Shown piece by piece: positions 48,691 through 57,153 of a stretch of 64,000 nucleotides of DNA. Under the pieces are notes generated by a model. It was given only the letters and a program-made list of their open reading frames with translations, was not told the origin of the DNA and searched no databases. How positions within the stretch are numbered: position 1 is the first letter of the stretch; each line of letters starts with the position of its first letter. The position numbers and the translations under genes were made by a program. The DNA lies in NCBI GenBank assembly GCA_036270875.1, contig DATBBR010000057.1, positions 1 to 64,000 of the forward strand. Reading direction: 5' to 3'. The DNA is from Acidimicrobiales bacterium. Lineage in GTDB: Bacteria > Actinomycetota > Acidimicrobiia > Acidimicrobiales > AC-9.

Positions 48691-51600
48691 ATGGGTTGGC
48701 GCAACCCTCCGATTCCCTGGTCCGAGCTCGAGCGCCGGTTGTCCGACGGCCGACCGCCCAACCGCCCGGCCCACGCCGACGGGGGCGACAGCCCGGCCTG
48801 GTCCCGCAAGCGCCAGCCCTACCGCCCCCCGCCGCCGTCCCGGCGGAGCGACGCCCCGGTCCCCTACGCCGAGCTGCATTGCCACTCGAACTTCAGCTTC
48901 CTGGACGGGGCGTCGCACCCCGAGGAGCTGGTCGAGGAGGCCGACCGGCTCGGGCTGGAGGCGCTGGCCCTCACCGATCACGACGGCATGTACGGGGTGG
49001 TCCGCTTCGCCGAGGCCGCCGAGGCCATTGGTGTGCCTGCGGTCTTCGGGGCCGAGCTCACCCTCGACCTGGCTCGGCCGGCACCGCGGACCGGGGGACG
49101 GCCCAACACCAGAGGCCGCCGTCCCGGTCCCGCCGGCACCATGGGTCACCGCCAGGCCGCCGCCGATCCCGAGGGCCACCATCTCGTCGTGCTGGCGCGC
49201 GATCCCGAGGGATACGCCAGGCTGTGCCGGGTCGTCAGCGAGGCCCACCTGGCCGGCGGGGAGAAGGGCCAGCCGGTCGTGTCCCTGACCACCCTCGCCG
49301 AGACCCACGGGGGTCACTGGATGGTGCTCACCGGCTGTCGCAAAGGTGAGGTCCCGAGCGCCCTGGTCCGAGCCGGCCCTTCGGCGGGGGGGCGGGCCCT
49401 GGGGCGCCTGACCGACGCCTTCGGTCGCCGCAACCTGGCGGTCGAGCTGTGGGACCACGGCGACCCGCTGGACACGGCGCGCAACGACGCTCTGGCCAAC
49501 CTGGCCCTCGCCCACGGCGTGGAGCTGATCGCCACCAACAACGTGCACTACGCCACCCCCGCCCGCCGGGGCCTGGCCACCGCCCTGGCTGCGGTACGGG
49601 CCCGACGTTCGCTGGACGAGATCGACGGGTGGCTGCCGGCGGCAGCCGGCGCCCACCTGCGTTCGGGGAGGGAGCAGGCCCGGCGGTTCGCCCGCTATCC
49701 GGGTGTGGTGGAGCGGGCAGCCGAGCTGGGACGGGACTGCGCCTTCGACCTGCGCCTGGTCGCGCCGCGCCTGCCCGACTTCCCCGTGCCGCCGGGTCAT
49801 TCCGAGATGAGCTGGCTGGTCGAGCTGACCGAGCGGGGAGCGGCGCGTCGCTACGGTCCTCGGGGCGCCGAGCGGGTACCGGGCGCCTACGCGCAGCTCG
49901 ATCGCGAGCTGTCGGTCATCGAGGGGCTGGGTTTCCCCGGCTACTTCCTGGTGGTGTGGGACATCGTGGAGTTCTGCCGGCAGCAGGGCATCCTCTGTCA
50001 GGGGCGGGGGTCGGCCGCCAACTCGGCGGTCTGCTACGCCCTCGGCATCACCAACGCGGATGCCGTCTCGCTGGGCCTGCTGTTCGAGCGCTTCCTCTCC
50101 CCCGAGCGGGACGGTCCTCCCGACATCGACATCGACATCGAGAGCGATCGGCGCGAGGAAGCCATCCAGCACGTGTACGAGCGTTACGGCCGCCACAACG
50201 CCGCCCAGGTCGCCAACGTCATCACCTACCGGGCCCGTTCGGCCGTGCGCGACATGGGCAAGGCTCTGGGCCACGCTTCCGGCCAGCTGGACGCCTGGTC
50301 CAAGCAGATCGAGCGGTGGGGGCCGCTCGAGGCCACGGCCGGCGCCGTCGGTCCGGACGGCCGGTCGGCCCATGACATACCCGAGCCGGTCATGGGGCTG
50401 GCGGCCCAGGTGGAGAACTTTCCCCGCCACCTGGGCATCCACTCGGGCGGCATGGTCATCTGCGACCGGCCCGTGGTGGAGGTGTGCCCGGTGGAGTGGG
50501 CGCGCATGGAGGGCCGCAGCGTCCTGCAGTGGGACAAGGACGACTGCGCCGCCGTCGGCCTGGTGAAGTTCGACCTGCTGGGCCTGGGGATGCTCAACGC
50601 CATCCACCGCGCCATCGACCTGGTCCGCGATCACCACGGGGTGGAGGTCGACCTGGCCGAGCTCCCTCAGGAGGACGCGGTCTACGACATGCTGTGCCGG
50701 GCCGACACCGTGGGCGTCTTCCAGGTGGAGAGCCGGGCCCAGATGGCCACGCTGCCCAGGCTCAAGCCCCGCCACTTCTACGACCTGGTGGTGGAGGTGG
50801 CGCTCATCCGTCCCGGTCCCATCCAGGGCGGCTCGGTCCATCCCTACATCCGCCGACGCAACGGGCTCGAGCCGGCGACCTACCTCCATCCCCTGCTCGA
50901 GCCGTCGTTGGAAAAGACCCTGGGGGTGCCCCTGTTCCAGGAGCAGCTCATGCAGATGGCCATCGACGTGGCCGGGTTCACCGGCGCCGAGTCGGACCAG
51001 CTGCGCCAGGCCATGGGCTCGAAGCGCTCCGGTGAGCGCATGGAACGGCTGCGCGCCCGGCTCTACGGGGGGATGGCCGAGCGCGGCATCACCGGCGACG
51101 TCGCCGACGCCATCTACGAGAAGCTCGCCGCCTTCGCCAACTTCGGCTTCCCCGAGAGCCACTCGGTGTCCTTCGCCTACCTGGTCTATGCCAGCGCGTG
51201 GATCAAGCACTATTTCCCGGCGGCATTTTGTGCGGCCTTGCTCAACGCCCAGCCCATGGGCTTCTGGTCGCCCAAGACGTTGGTCGCCGACGCCCGCCGC
51301 CACGGCGTGGAGGTGCGGCTGGCCGACGTCAACGCCAGCTCGGGCCAGGCCACGCTCGAGGCCAGTGCCGAACCGGACCGGCCGGCGGTGCGACTCGGTC
51401 TCGAGTACGTGCGCACCATCGGCCTGGAGATGGCGGAGCGCATCGCCGCCGGTCGGCCCTATGCCGACATGGAGGACCTGGTGCGGCGGACGGGCGTGTC
51501 CCGGGTGCAGCTGGAGGCGCTGGCGACGGCGGGAGCCCTCCCGAAGCACTCCCGGCGGGAGGCGCTGTGGGCCGCGGGAGCGGTGTCCCAGGCCACCCCC

Positions 51601-52071
51601 GATCGCCTCGAGGGGGTGGTGGTCGGAGCCCGGGCTCCCACCCTGCCCGAGATGACCACCGCGGAGGAGATGGCCGCCGACCTGTGGGCCACCGGTCTGT
51701 CACCCACCGGCGATCCCGTCGAGCTCGTCCGTGACCAGCTCGACGCGTGGGGTGCGACGACAGCGGCGGGGCTCGCCGACGCCGAGCCCGACAGCCGGGT
51801 CCTGGTCGGCGGCGTGGTCACCCACCGCCAACGCCCGGCGACGGCCCAGGGCACGACCTTCTTGAACCTGGAGGACGAGACCGGACTCATCAACGTCATC
51901 TGCTCGAAGGGTGCCTGGAGCCGCTACCGCCAGGCGGCCCGGTCTGCGCCCGCCCTCCTCGTCCGGGGCCGGCTGGAGCGCGTCGAAGGAGTCGTCAACG
52001 TGGTCGCCGACCGCATCTCCCCCCTGTCGCTCACGGTCGGGCCGTCGACCCCGTCGCGCGACTTCCGGTGA
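48691..52071 (+). CDS. dnaE2: Error-prone DNA polymerase III alpha subunit DnaE2
   Basis: A 1126-residue C-family polymerase. The PHP domain begins with AELHCHSNFSFLDGASHPEEL at about residue 56 and includes ALTDHDGMYGVVRFAE. The palm carries GRGSAANSAVCYALGIT and the catalytic PPDIDIDIESDRREE triplet. A helix-hairpin-helix region and a C-terminal OB fold (FLNLEDETGLINVICSKGAWSRY) complete it. The length and short N-terminus are those of DnaE2 rather than replicative DnaE1. It performs SOS-induced mutagenic synthesis together with ImuA and ImuB; the perfect LexA box upstream confirms this regulation. Confidence 0.95.
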   Translation: MGWRNPPIPWSELERRLSDGRPPNRPAHADGGDSPAWSRKRQPYRPPPPSRRSDAPVPYAELHCHSNFSFLDGASHPEELVEEADRLGLEALALTDHDGMYGVVRFAEAAEAIGVPAVFGAELTLDLARPAPRTGGRPNTRGRRPGPAGTMGHRQAAADPEGHHLVVLARDPEGYARLCRVVSEAHLAGGEKGQPVVSLTTLAETHGGHWMVLTGCRKGEVPSALVRAGPSAGGRALGRLTDAFGRRNLAVELWDHGDPLDTARNDALANLALAHGVELIATNNVHYATPARRGLATALAAVRARRSLDEIDGWLPAAAGAHLRSGREQARRFARYPGVVERAAELGRDCAFDLRLVAPRLPDFPVPPGHSEMSWLVELTERGAARRYGPRGAERVPGAYAQLDRELSVIEGLGFPGYFLVVWDIVEFCRQQGILCQGRGSAANSAVCYALGITNADAVSLGLLFERFLSPERDGPPDIDIDIESDRREEAIQHVYERYGRHNAAQVANVITYRARSAVRDMGKALGHASGQLDAWSKQIERWGPLEATAGAVGPDGRSAHDIPEPVMGLAAQVENFPRHLGIHSGGMVICDRPVVEVCPVEWARMEGRSVLQWDKDDCAAVGLVKFDLLGLGMLNAIHRAIDLVRDHHGVEVDLAELPQEDAVYDMLCRADTVGVFQVESRAQMATLPRLKPRHFYDLVVEVALIRPGPIQGGSVHPYIRRRNGLEPATYLHPLLEPSLEKTLGVPLFQEQLMQMAIDVAGFTGAESDQLRQAMGSKRSGERMERLRARLYGGMAERGITGDVADAIYEKLAAFANFGFPESHSVSFAYLVYASAWIKHYFPAAFCAALLNAQPMGFWSPKTLVADARRHGVEVRLADVNASSGQATLEASAEPDRPAVRLGLEYVRTIGLEMAERIAAGRPYADMEDLVRRTGVSRVQLEALATAGALPKHSRREALWAAGAVSQATPDRLEGVVVGARAPTLPEMTTAEEMAADLWATGLSPTGDPVELVRDQLDAWGATTAAGLADAEPDSRVLVGGVVTHRQRPATAQGTTFLNLEDETGLINVICSKGAWSRYRQAARSAPALLVRGRLERVEGVVNVVADRISPLSLTVGPSTPSRDFR

Positions 52072-52102
52072 CGGCCGCGCCGGGCGGCAGCGACGCCGCC
52101 GG

Positions 52103-53413
52103 CTACAGGTTGGAGGGCGGCGGGGGCTGGGTGCCGTTGAACGTCCCGATCGGCCCGTTGTCGGTCGCAGTGAAGCGCGGCCCGCTCAGGACGAACTTGC
52201 CCCCGGTGATCGTGCCCATCTGCACCCCCGTGAAGCCCGAGGTCGACGAGTAGCTGATGGGGACCAGCCCGGGACCGGCCAGGTTGGCCGTCTTCAGCGC
52301 GTTGACCACGCTCTGGCGGGTGGGATTGGTGCCTGCCTGCTGCATGAGCTTCACGAAGGTGTAGGCCACCGACATGCCGTAGATGGTGTTCCCGTCGAAC
52401 GGAAGGTTCGGCACGTACTGGTTGTGGATGCGCATGAAGGTCTGGACCCAGGGATTCGACGTGTCGTTCGGCGACGGCAGGTACGAGCTGCTCACGAGAC
52501 CCTCGAGCATCGAGGTGCCCTTGAGCAGGTTGCCCACCGTGGTCGGGTCGGCGCTCACGCTCGAGGTCACCCACTGCGGGTGGTAGCCGATCTTGGCCGC
52601 GGCGCCGATGGTCAGGGCGGTGAACGGAGGCACGGTGTAGAGCACGGCCACCTGGGCACCCGAGGCCTGGAGGGCGGCCACCTGCGGTCCGACGTCGAGG
52701 TTGGTCGGCACGTAGTTCTGGCGCGTCACCACCGACGACTTGGGGATCTGCTGGTCGAGGCCCTGGATCCCGCCCTGGCCGAAGTCGTCGTTCTGGTACA
52801 GGTAGCCGACCTTCTTGCCGGGGAAGGTGTTCTTGACGTACTGGCCGGTGATCTTGCCCTCGATGGTGTAGTCGGTCTGGTAGCCGGAGGTGTACGGGAA
52901 CTTGCCCGGGTTGTTCCAGCAGTCACAGCCGGAGGCGACGAACAGGTCGGGCACCCGTTCGGTGTTGAGGAACTGCTGCACAGCGAGGTGCGTGGGCGTG
53001 CCCAGCCCGTTGAAGATGCCGAACACGTTGTCCTGGAGGACCAGACTGCGCACGACCGTGGCGGTCTGGGTCGGGTTGTAGGCGTCGTCCTGGTAGGTGT
53101 AGGTGATCTTGCGGCCGTTCACACCGCCGTGGGCGTTGACGTCGTCGAACAGCGCCTTCGACGACGGTGCGATCTCGTCGTAACCGGGGGCGGCCACTCC
53201 GGTGAGTGGCTGATGGCTCCCGATGGTGATGTTGGTGGCGGTGATCCCCGGAGCCGAGGCCGTGTTGGCGCCGCCGCCTCCCGACGAGGAGGACGAGGGG
53301 CTCGACGACCCGCCCCCACAGGCCGCCGCCACCAAGGCGACGGCGCATCCCACCACCGCCGGCGCCAGCAACCGTCGCAAGCAGGCTCGACCACCCTGAC
53401 CGGTCCACCCCAT
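52103..53413 (-). CDS. livK: Branched-chain amino acid-type ABC transporter substrate-binding lipoprotein
   Basis: A 436-residue lipoprotein. The signal peptide ends in the lipobox VALVAAAC, followed by a Gly/Ser-rich linker. The mature protein shows ITIGSHQPLTGVAAPG, KITYTYQDDAYNPTQT, VFGIFNGLGTPTHLAVQQFLN and VGYLYQNDDFGQGGIQG, typical of type I binding proteins such as LivK. ATG 53413 is chosen because AAGGAA lies just upstream; a longer frame to 53479 has no such site. It is the last gene of the liv operon. The ligand could be an amino acid, urea or an aromatic compound. Confidence 0.88.
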   Translation of the reverse strand: MGWTGQGGRACLRRLLAPAVVGCAVALVAAACGGGSSSPSSSSSGGGGANTASAPGITATNITIGSHQPLTGVAAPGYDEIAPSSKALFDDVNAHGGVNGRKITYTYQDDAYNPTQTATVVRSLVLQDNVFGIFNGLGTPTHLAVQQFLNTERVPDLFVASGCDCWNNPGKFPYTSGYQTDYTIEGKITGQYVKNTFPGKKVGYLYQNDDFGQGGIQGLDQQIPKSSVVTRQNYVPTNLDVGPQVAALQASGAQVAVLYTVPPFTALTIGAAAKIGYHPQWVTSSVSADPTTVGNLLKGTSMLEGLVSSSYLPSPNDTSNPWVQTFMRIHNQYVPNLPFDGNTIYGMSVAYTFVKLMQQAGTNPTRQSVVNALKTANLAGPGLVPISYSSTSGFTGVQMGTITGGKFVLSGPRFTATDNGPIGTFNGTQPPPPSNL

Positions 53414-53497
53414 GGTTCCTTCTTTCACCACTAAGAGCCGTCGGCGGCGAGCCGACAGGTGGCAGTCTGTCAGTGTCACCTTCTCGTAATATCACCG

Positions 53498-54559
53498 CTA
53501 CCGTCTCGTTACTAACCTCGCCAGCCGGCGCACTCCCCCCTGGATCCCGTCGGGGAACGCCAGCATCACCGCCACCAGCAGCACCCCGTAGGCGAGGAGG
53601 GCCCCGTTTGCCCCCGCCGCAGCCGAGATGTGGAAATGCTTGGCCAGGTCGGTGGCCTCCTGGTTCAGGTAGACGAGCAGCACGCCGCCCCACACTGCTC
53701 CGACGAGGCTTCCGATCCCCCCCACGACGATGCCGGTGACCAGGGCGATCGACAGCGCCAGCGGGAACCCGGCCGGGGCGACGAGCTGCACGTTGAAGGC
53801 GAAGAAGGCCCCTGCCAGCCCGGCGCAGGCGGCGCTGACGACGAAGGCCAGTACCTGGGTCCGGGCGACGTGCACCCCGGCCAGGGACGCGGAGATCTCG
53901 TCGTCCCGAACCGCCCGGAACGACCGTCCGACCCGGCTCCGCAGGAGGTTGGCGAGCAGCACGAGCACGATCAGGGCTACCAACATGGCGAGCCACGCGA
54001 CCCAGCGCTCGGGCGGGAAGCTCAAGCCGAGCGAGCTCGGGGGAGTCAGGGGGTTCACGGCGATGCCCTGCTCGCCACCGAAGATCGAGGACCACTTGAT
54101 GGCCACCGATGGGAGCGCGACGGCGAGGGCCAGCGTGGCGCCGGCCAGGTAGGGACCTCGCAGCCGGGCCGCGGCGATGCCGACGATGGCACCGGCGACC
54201 GCCGTCACGCCCATGGCGGCGAGGAGCACGACGATGATGGGCAGCGAGGTGTGCTCCAGGATCAGCCCCGTGCTGTAGGCGCCGATGGCGATGAACGCGC
54301 CGTGGCCCAGCGAGAGCTGACCGTTGTGCCCGGTCAGCACCGTGAGCCCGGCCAGGGCGATGGTGTAGGCGGCGACGTTGCTGAGCTGGAGGTCGGTGAA
54401 CGCGCCGACGTTGTCGCTGAGCCAGAACGCCAACAAGCCCACGACGGCGGCAAGGAGGAGGTGGCGGAGGAGCGTCTGGCGCGGCAGCCGCACCCAGTCG
54501 GGCGGTCGTCGGCTCACACGCGCCGGGGCGCCGGCGCCACTGTCCGTGGGTGTCGTCAT
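53498..54559 (-). CDS. livM: ABC transporter permease, LivM-like
   Basis: A 353-residue inner-membrane permease with about nine to ten helices. The LivM signature GHNGQLSLGHGAFIAIGAYSTG lies at about residues 77-98, and the EAA-like cytoplasmic loop RSFRAVRDDEISASLAGVHV at about 210 contacts the ATPase. It starts three bases after the livH stop, in one operon with the two ATPases and the binding protein. Confidence 0.92.
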   Translation of the reverse strand: MTTPTDSGAGAPARVSRRPPDWVRLPRQTLLRHLLLAAVVGLLAFWLSDNVGAFTDLQLSNVAAYTIALAGLTVLTGHNGQLSLGHGAFIAIGAYSTGLILEHTSLPIIVVLLAAMGVTAVAGAIVGIAAARLRGPYLAGATLALAVALPSVAIKWSSIFGGEQGIAVNPLTPPSSLGLSFPPERWVAWLAMLVALIVLVLLANLLRSRVGRSFRAVRDDEISASLAGVHVARTQVLAFVVSAACAGLAGAFFAFNVQLVAPAGFPLALSIALVTGIVVGGIGSLVGAVWGGVLLVYLNQEATDLAKHFHISAAAGANGALLAYGVLLVAVMLAFPDGIQGGVRRLARLVTRR

Positions 54560-54562
54560 GGC

Positions 54563-55441
54563 TCACACCCTCCTCGGGTTGACGCGGGTGAAGATGCCGC
54601 CGGGCCGGACCATGAGGACGAGGATCAGGATCACGAAGGCGCCGATCGACTCGGTGTCGGAGCCCAGATAGCCGCCGACATAGTTCAGCGACAGCCCGAT
54701 GACGAGCCCACCCACCAGGGCGCCGACGGGGCTGTCGAGGCCGCCCAGGATGGCCGCCGTGAACCCGAACACGAGGACGGCGTCCATGTTGTTGGGAAAG
54801 AGGAACAGCTTGGGCGCCACCAGCAGGCCGGCCAGCGAGCCAGCCACGGCTGCGAGGGCCCAGCCCAGGGTGAGCACCCGCCCGACGCGCACTCCGAGGA
54901 GGCGGGCCACCTCGGGCTCGAAGGCGGCCGCCCGCATGCGCAGCCCGGTCGACGTTCGGCGGAAGAGCACGAGCAACCCGAGCATGACGACGAGCACGGC
55001 GCAGATCGTGAAGATGTCGAATGGCGACAACGCGATCTGGCTCCGCCCCACCTTCAGCCCGACGATCGAGAACGGAGCCGGGAAGGACCGGAACCGTCCG
55101 CCCCAGATCAGCGCCGCGCCCGCCTCCAGGGCGATGAGCAGGCCCAGGGTGACGATGATGGCGACGAGCGGCGACTTGTTCTCGACGGGCCGGATGAGCG
55201 TCACCTCCACCAGGGCGCCGAGCACGAGCCCGGCGACCAGCGCCACGGTGAAGGCGAGCCAGTACGAGATGTGCCGGTCGACGAGGCTGACGGCCACGTA
55301 GGTCGTGACCATCCCCATCGCGCCCTGGGCGAAGTTGACGATCCGGGTAGCCCGCCAGATGAGCACCAGGGCCATGGCGACAGCGGCATAGATCATGCCG
55401 TTCGTGATCCCGTCGAGAGTGAAGGACACGAAGCGGTGCAT
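54563..55441 (-). CDS. livH: ABC transporter permease, LivH-like
   Basis: A 292-residue permease with about eight helices. LIWRATRIVNFAQGAMGMVTTYVA near residue 30 and the coupling loop FRRTSTGLRMRAAAFEPEVARLLGV at about 170 are typical of LivH. ATG has GGAGGGGG about six bases upstream. An 83-base gap separates it from livF with no visible signal. Confidence 0.92.
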   Translation of the reverse strand: MHRFVSFTLDGITNGMIYAAVAMALVLIWRATRIVNFAQGAMGMVTTYVAVSLVDRHISYWLAFTVALVAGLVLGALVEVTLIRPVENKSPLVAIIVTLGLLIALEAGAALIWGGRFRSFPAPFSIVGLKVGRSQIALSPFDIFTICAVLVVMLGLLVLFRRTSTGLRMRAAAFEPEVARLLGVRVGRVLTLGWALAAVAGSLAGLLVAPKLFLFPNNMDAVLVFGFTAAILGGLDSPVGALVGGLVIGLSLNYVGGYLGSDTESIGAFVILILVLMVRPGGIFTRVNPRRV

Positions 55442-55524
55442 CTCAGCCCCCTCCTGTTCCGTGCGGCGGCCTCCCGCCCGGCTGTCAATCGCTCGAGCCG
55501 GCCCGGTGCTCTTGTTCTTACCCC

Positions 55525-56232
55525 TCAGAAGCCCAGGTAGTGATGACGAAGCTCGGCGTTCCCGGCGACCGCGCTGGCGCGGTCCAACAACACGACGCGG
55601 CCGAGCGACAGAACGACCGCCTGGTCGGCGATCGACAGGGCGCTGCGGGCGTTCTGCTCGACGAGCAGGATGGTCGTGCCGGCCCGCTGGGTCAGATGGC
55701 GGAGCCTCCCCATGATCTGCGCGGTCACCAGCGGCGCCAGCCCCAGCGACGGCTCGTCCAGGAGGAGCACCTGCGGCCTGGCCATAAGGGCCCGCCCGAG
55801 GGCCAGCATCTGGCGCTCGCCACCCGAGAGCGTGAACGCCGACTGCCCGCGGCGGCCCGCCAACGGCGGGAAGAGCTCGTACACCTCCTCGAGGGCGCGG
55901 TACCGGTCACCCCGGTCGCGTCGCCAGAGGGATCCGAGCCGGAGGTTCTCCTCGACGGTCAGCTCCTGGATCACGCCCCTTCCCTCGGGGACCTGGCTGA
56001 TCCCGAGGCGCACGATGTCCTCCACGCCCATCCGGGTGAGGTCGTGGCCTCCGTAGGTCACCGACCCTTCTTTCGGGCGCACCAATCCACTGATGGTGCG
56101 GAGCAAGGTGGTCTTTCCTGCCCCGTTGGCGCCCAGCACCGCCGTGATCGTGCCGTCGGCAACATCGAACGACACCTTGTCGAGGGCAAGCACCGGGCCG
56201 TAGGCGGTCGACAGGTCCCGGATCTCAAGCAT
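55525..56232 (-). CDS. livF: ABC transporter ATPase, LivF-like
   Basis: A 235-residue ATPase. Walker A is GANGAGKTT (about 33-41), the signature LSGGERQML, and Walker B LLLDEPSLGLAP. The length and the closing ELRHHYLGF identify the LivF type. The ATG overlaps the livG stop by eight bases, so the two ATPases are translated together. Confidence 0.93.
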   Translation of the reverse strand: MLEIRDLSTAYGPVLALDKVSFDVADGTITAVLGANGAGKTTLLRTISGLVRPKEGSVTYGGHDLTRMGVEDIVRLGISQVPEGRGVIQELTVEENLRLGSLWRRDRGDRYRALEEVYELFPPLAGRRGQSAFTLSGGERQMLALGRALMARPQVLLLDEPSLGLAPLVTAQIMGRLRHLTQRAGTTILLVEQNARSALSIADQAVVLSLGRVVLLDRASAVAGNAELRHHYLGF

Positions 56233-57025
56233 GCTCGTCCGACCCCGTGGCGATGTCGTCGCTGATCTCCTCGCCGAGATAGGCCTCGGTCACGGCCGGG
56301 TCGGATCGGATCCGATCGGGCCCGCCGGTGGCGATGACCCGACCGAAATCGAGCACGACGATGCGGTCGCACACCGACATGACGAGATCCATGTGGTGCT
56401 CGACGAGGAGAACGCCCATTCGCTGGCCCAGCGCCCGAATGCGATCGCCGAGCGCGTTCATCTCGGCATCGGACAGGCCGCTGGCCGGCTCGTCGAGCAA
56501 CAGCATCGTGGGCTCGATCATCAGGGCTCGCGCCAGCGCCACGCGTTTCTGGACGGCATAGGGGAGCGCACCCGGATAGAGATCCGCCGTCTCGGGGATC
56601 CCGAGCTCGTCCAGCAGCGCTATCGCCTTCGCCCGCACGGCGCGGTCGCGGTGATCGGAAGGGGGGAGGCCGAGCAGCGAAGCGGCGAAGCCACCCCATC
56701 GGCCCGCCGAGCTCCCGACCATCACGTTCTCGACGACGCTCAAACCCTGCCACAGGCCGACGCTCTGAAGGGTCCGGGCGATCCCGATGGCACGCAGTCG
56801 GGACGGGCGTGGGCGGATCCACTTGCCCCGGTACTCGAGGTGTCCGCGGCTCGGTCGCACAAAGCCGCAAATGACGTTGAACAGGGTCGTCTTCCCAGCC
56901 CCGTTGGGACCGATGACCCCGACGACCTCGCCCGGCTCGACATCGAGGGACACAGCGTCCAGAGCCGTGAGGCCACCGAACTGGACGGTCACCTCCGACA
57001 CCGACAGGCCGACTCCAGTGGCCAT
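56225..57025 (-). CDS. livG: ABC transporter ATPase, LivG-like
   Basis: A 266-residue ATPase, first gene of the liv operon. Walker A is GPNGAGKTT, with the LivG-specific FNVICGFVRPSRG following; the Walker B segment is MLLLDEPASGLSD, and EHHMDLVMSVCDRIVVLDFG carries the switch histidine. Its signature segment is unusual: LPYAVQKRVALARAL stands where LSYGQQRRLEIARAL is typical, so the LSGGQ-type motif is eroded. ATG 57025 (MATGVGLSVSEV) is chosen; a longer frame adds 33 unrelated residues. Confidence 0.9.
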   Translation of the reverse strand: MATGVGLSVSEVTVQFGGLTALDAVSLDVEPGEVVGVIGPNGAGKTTLFNVICGFVRPSRGHLEYRGKWIRPRPSRLRAIGIARTLQSVGLWQGLSVVENVMVGSSAGRWGGFAASLLGLPPSDHRDRAVRAKAIALLDELGIPETADLYPGALPYAVQKRVALARALMIEPTMLLLDEPASGLSDAEMNALGDRIRALGQRMGVLLVEHHMDLVMSVCDRIVVLDFGRVIATGGPDRIRSDPAVTEAYLGEEISDDIATGSDEHA

Positions 57026-57153
57026 CGGGGCGATTCTCTCACGCCTGGAGCGGGTCCCCATCAGCGTCACAGAGCCAGACCCGAGAGGGCACACCACGCT
57101 TTGACCCTGGTCCGATTGGTCCACTCCGCCCCCAAGCGCCCGGAAACCATCGG

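Noticed and set aside
48496..51549. A 1017-codon minus-strand frame opposite dnaE2
   Set aside because: Shadow frame; dnaE2 has full catalytic motifs and a LexA-controlled promoter.
53630..55540. A 636-codon plus-strand frame opposite livM and livH
   Set aside because: Glu/Asp/Gly/His-rich shadow of two membrane proteins.
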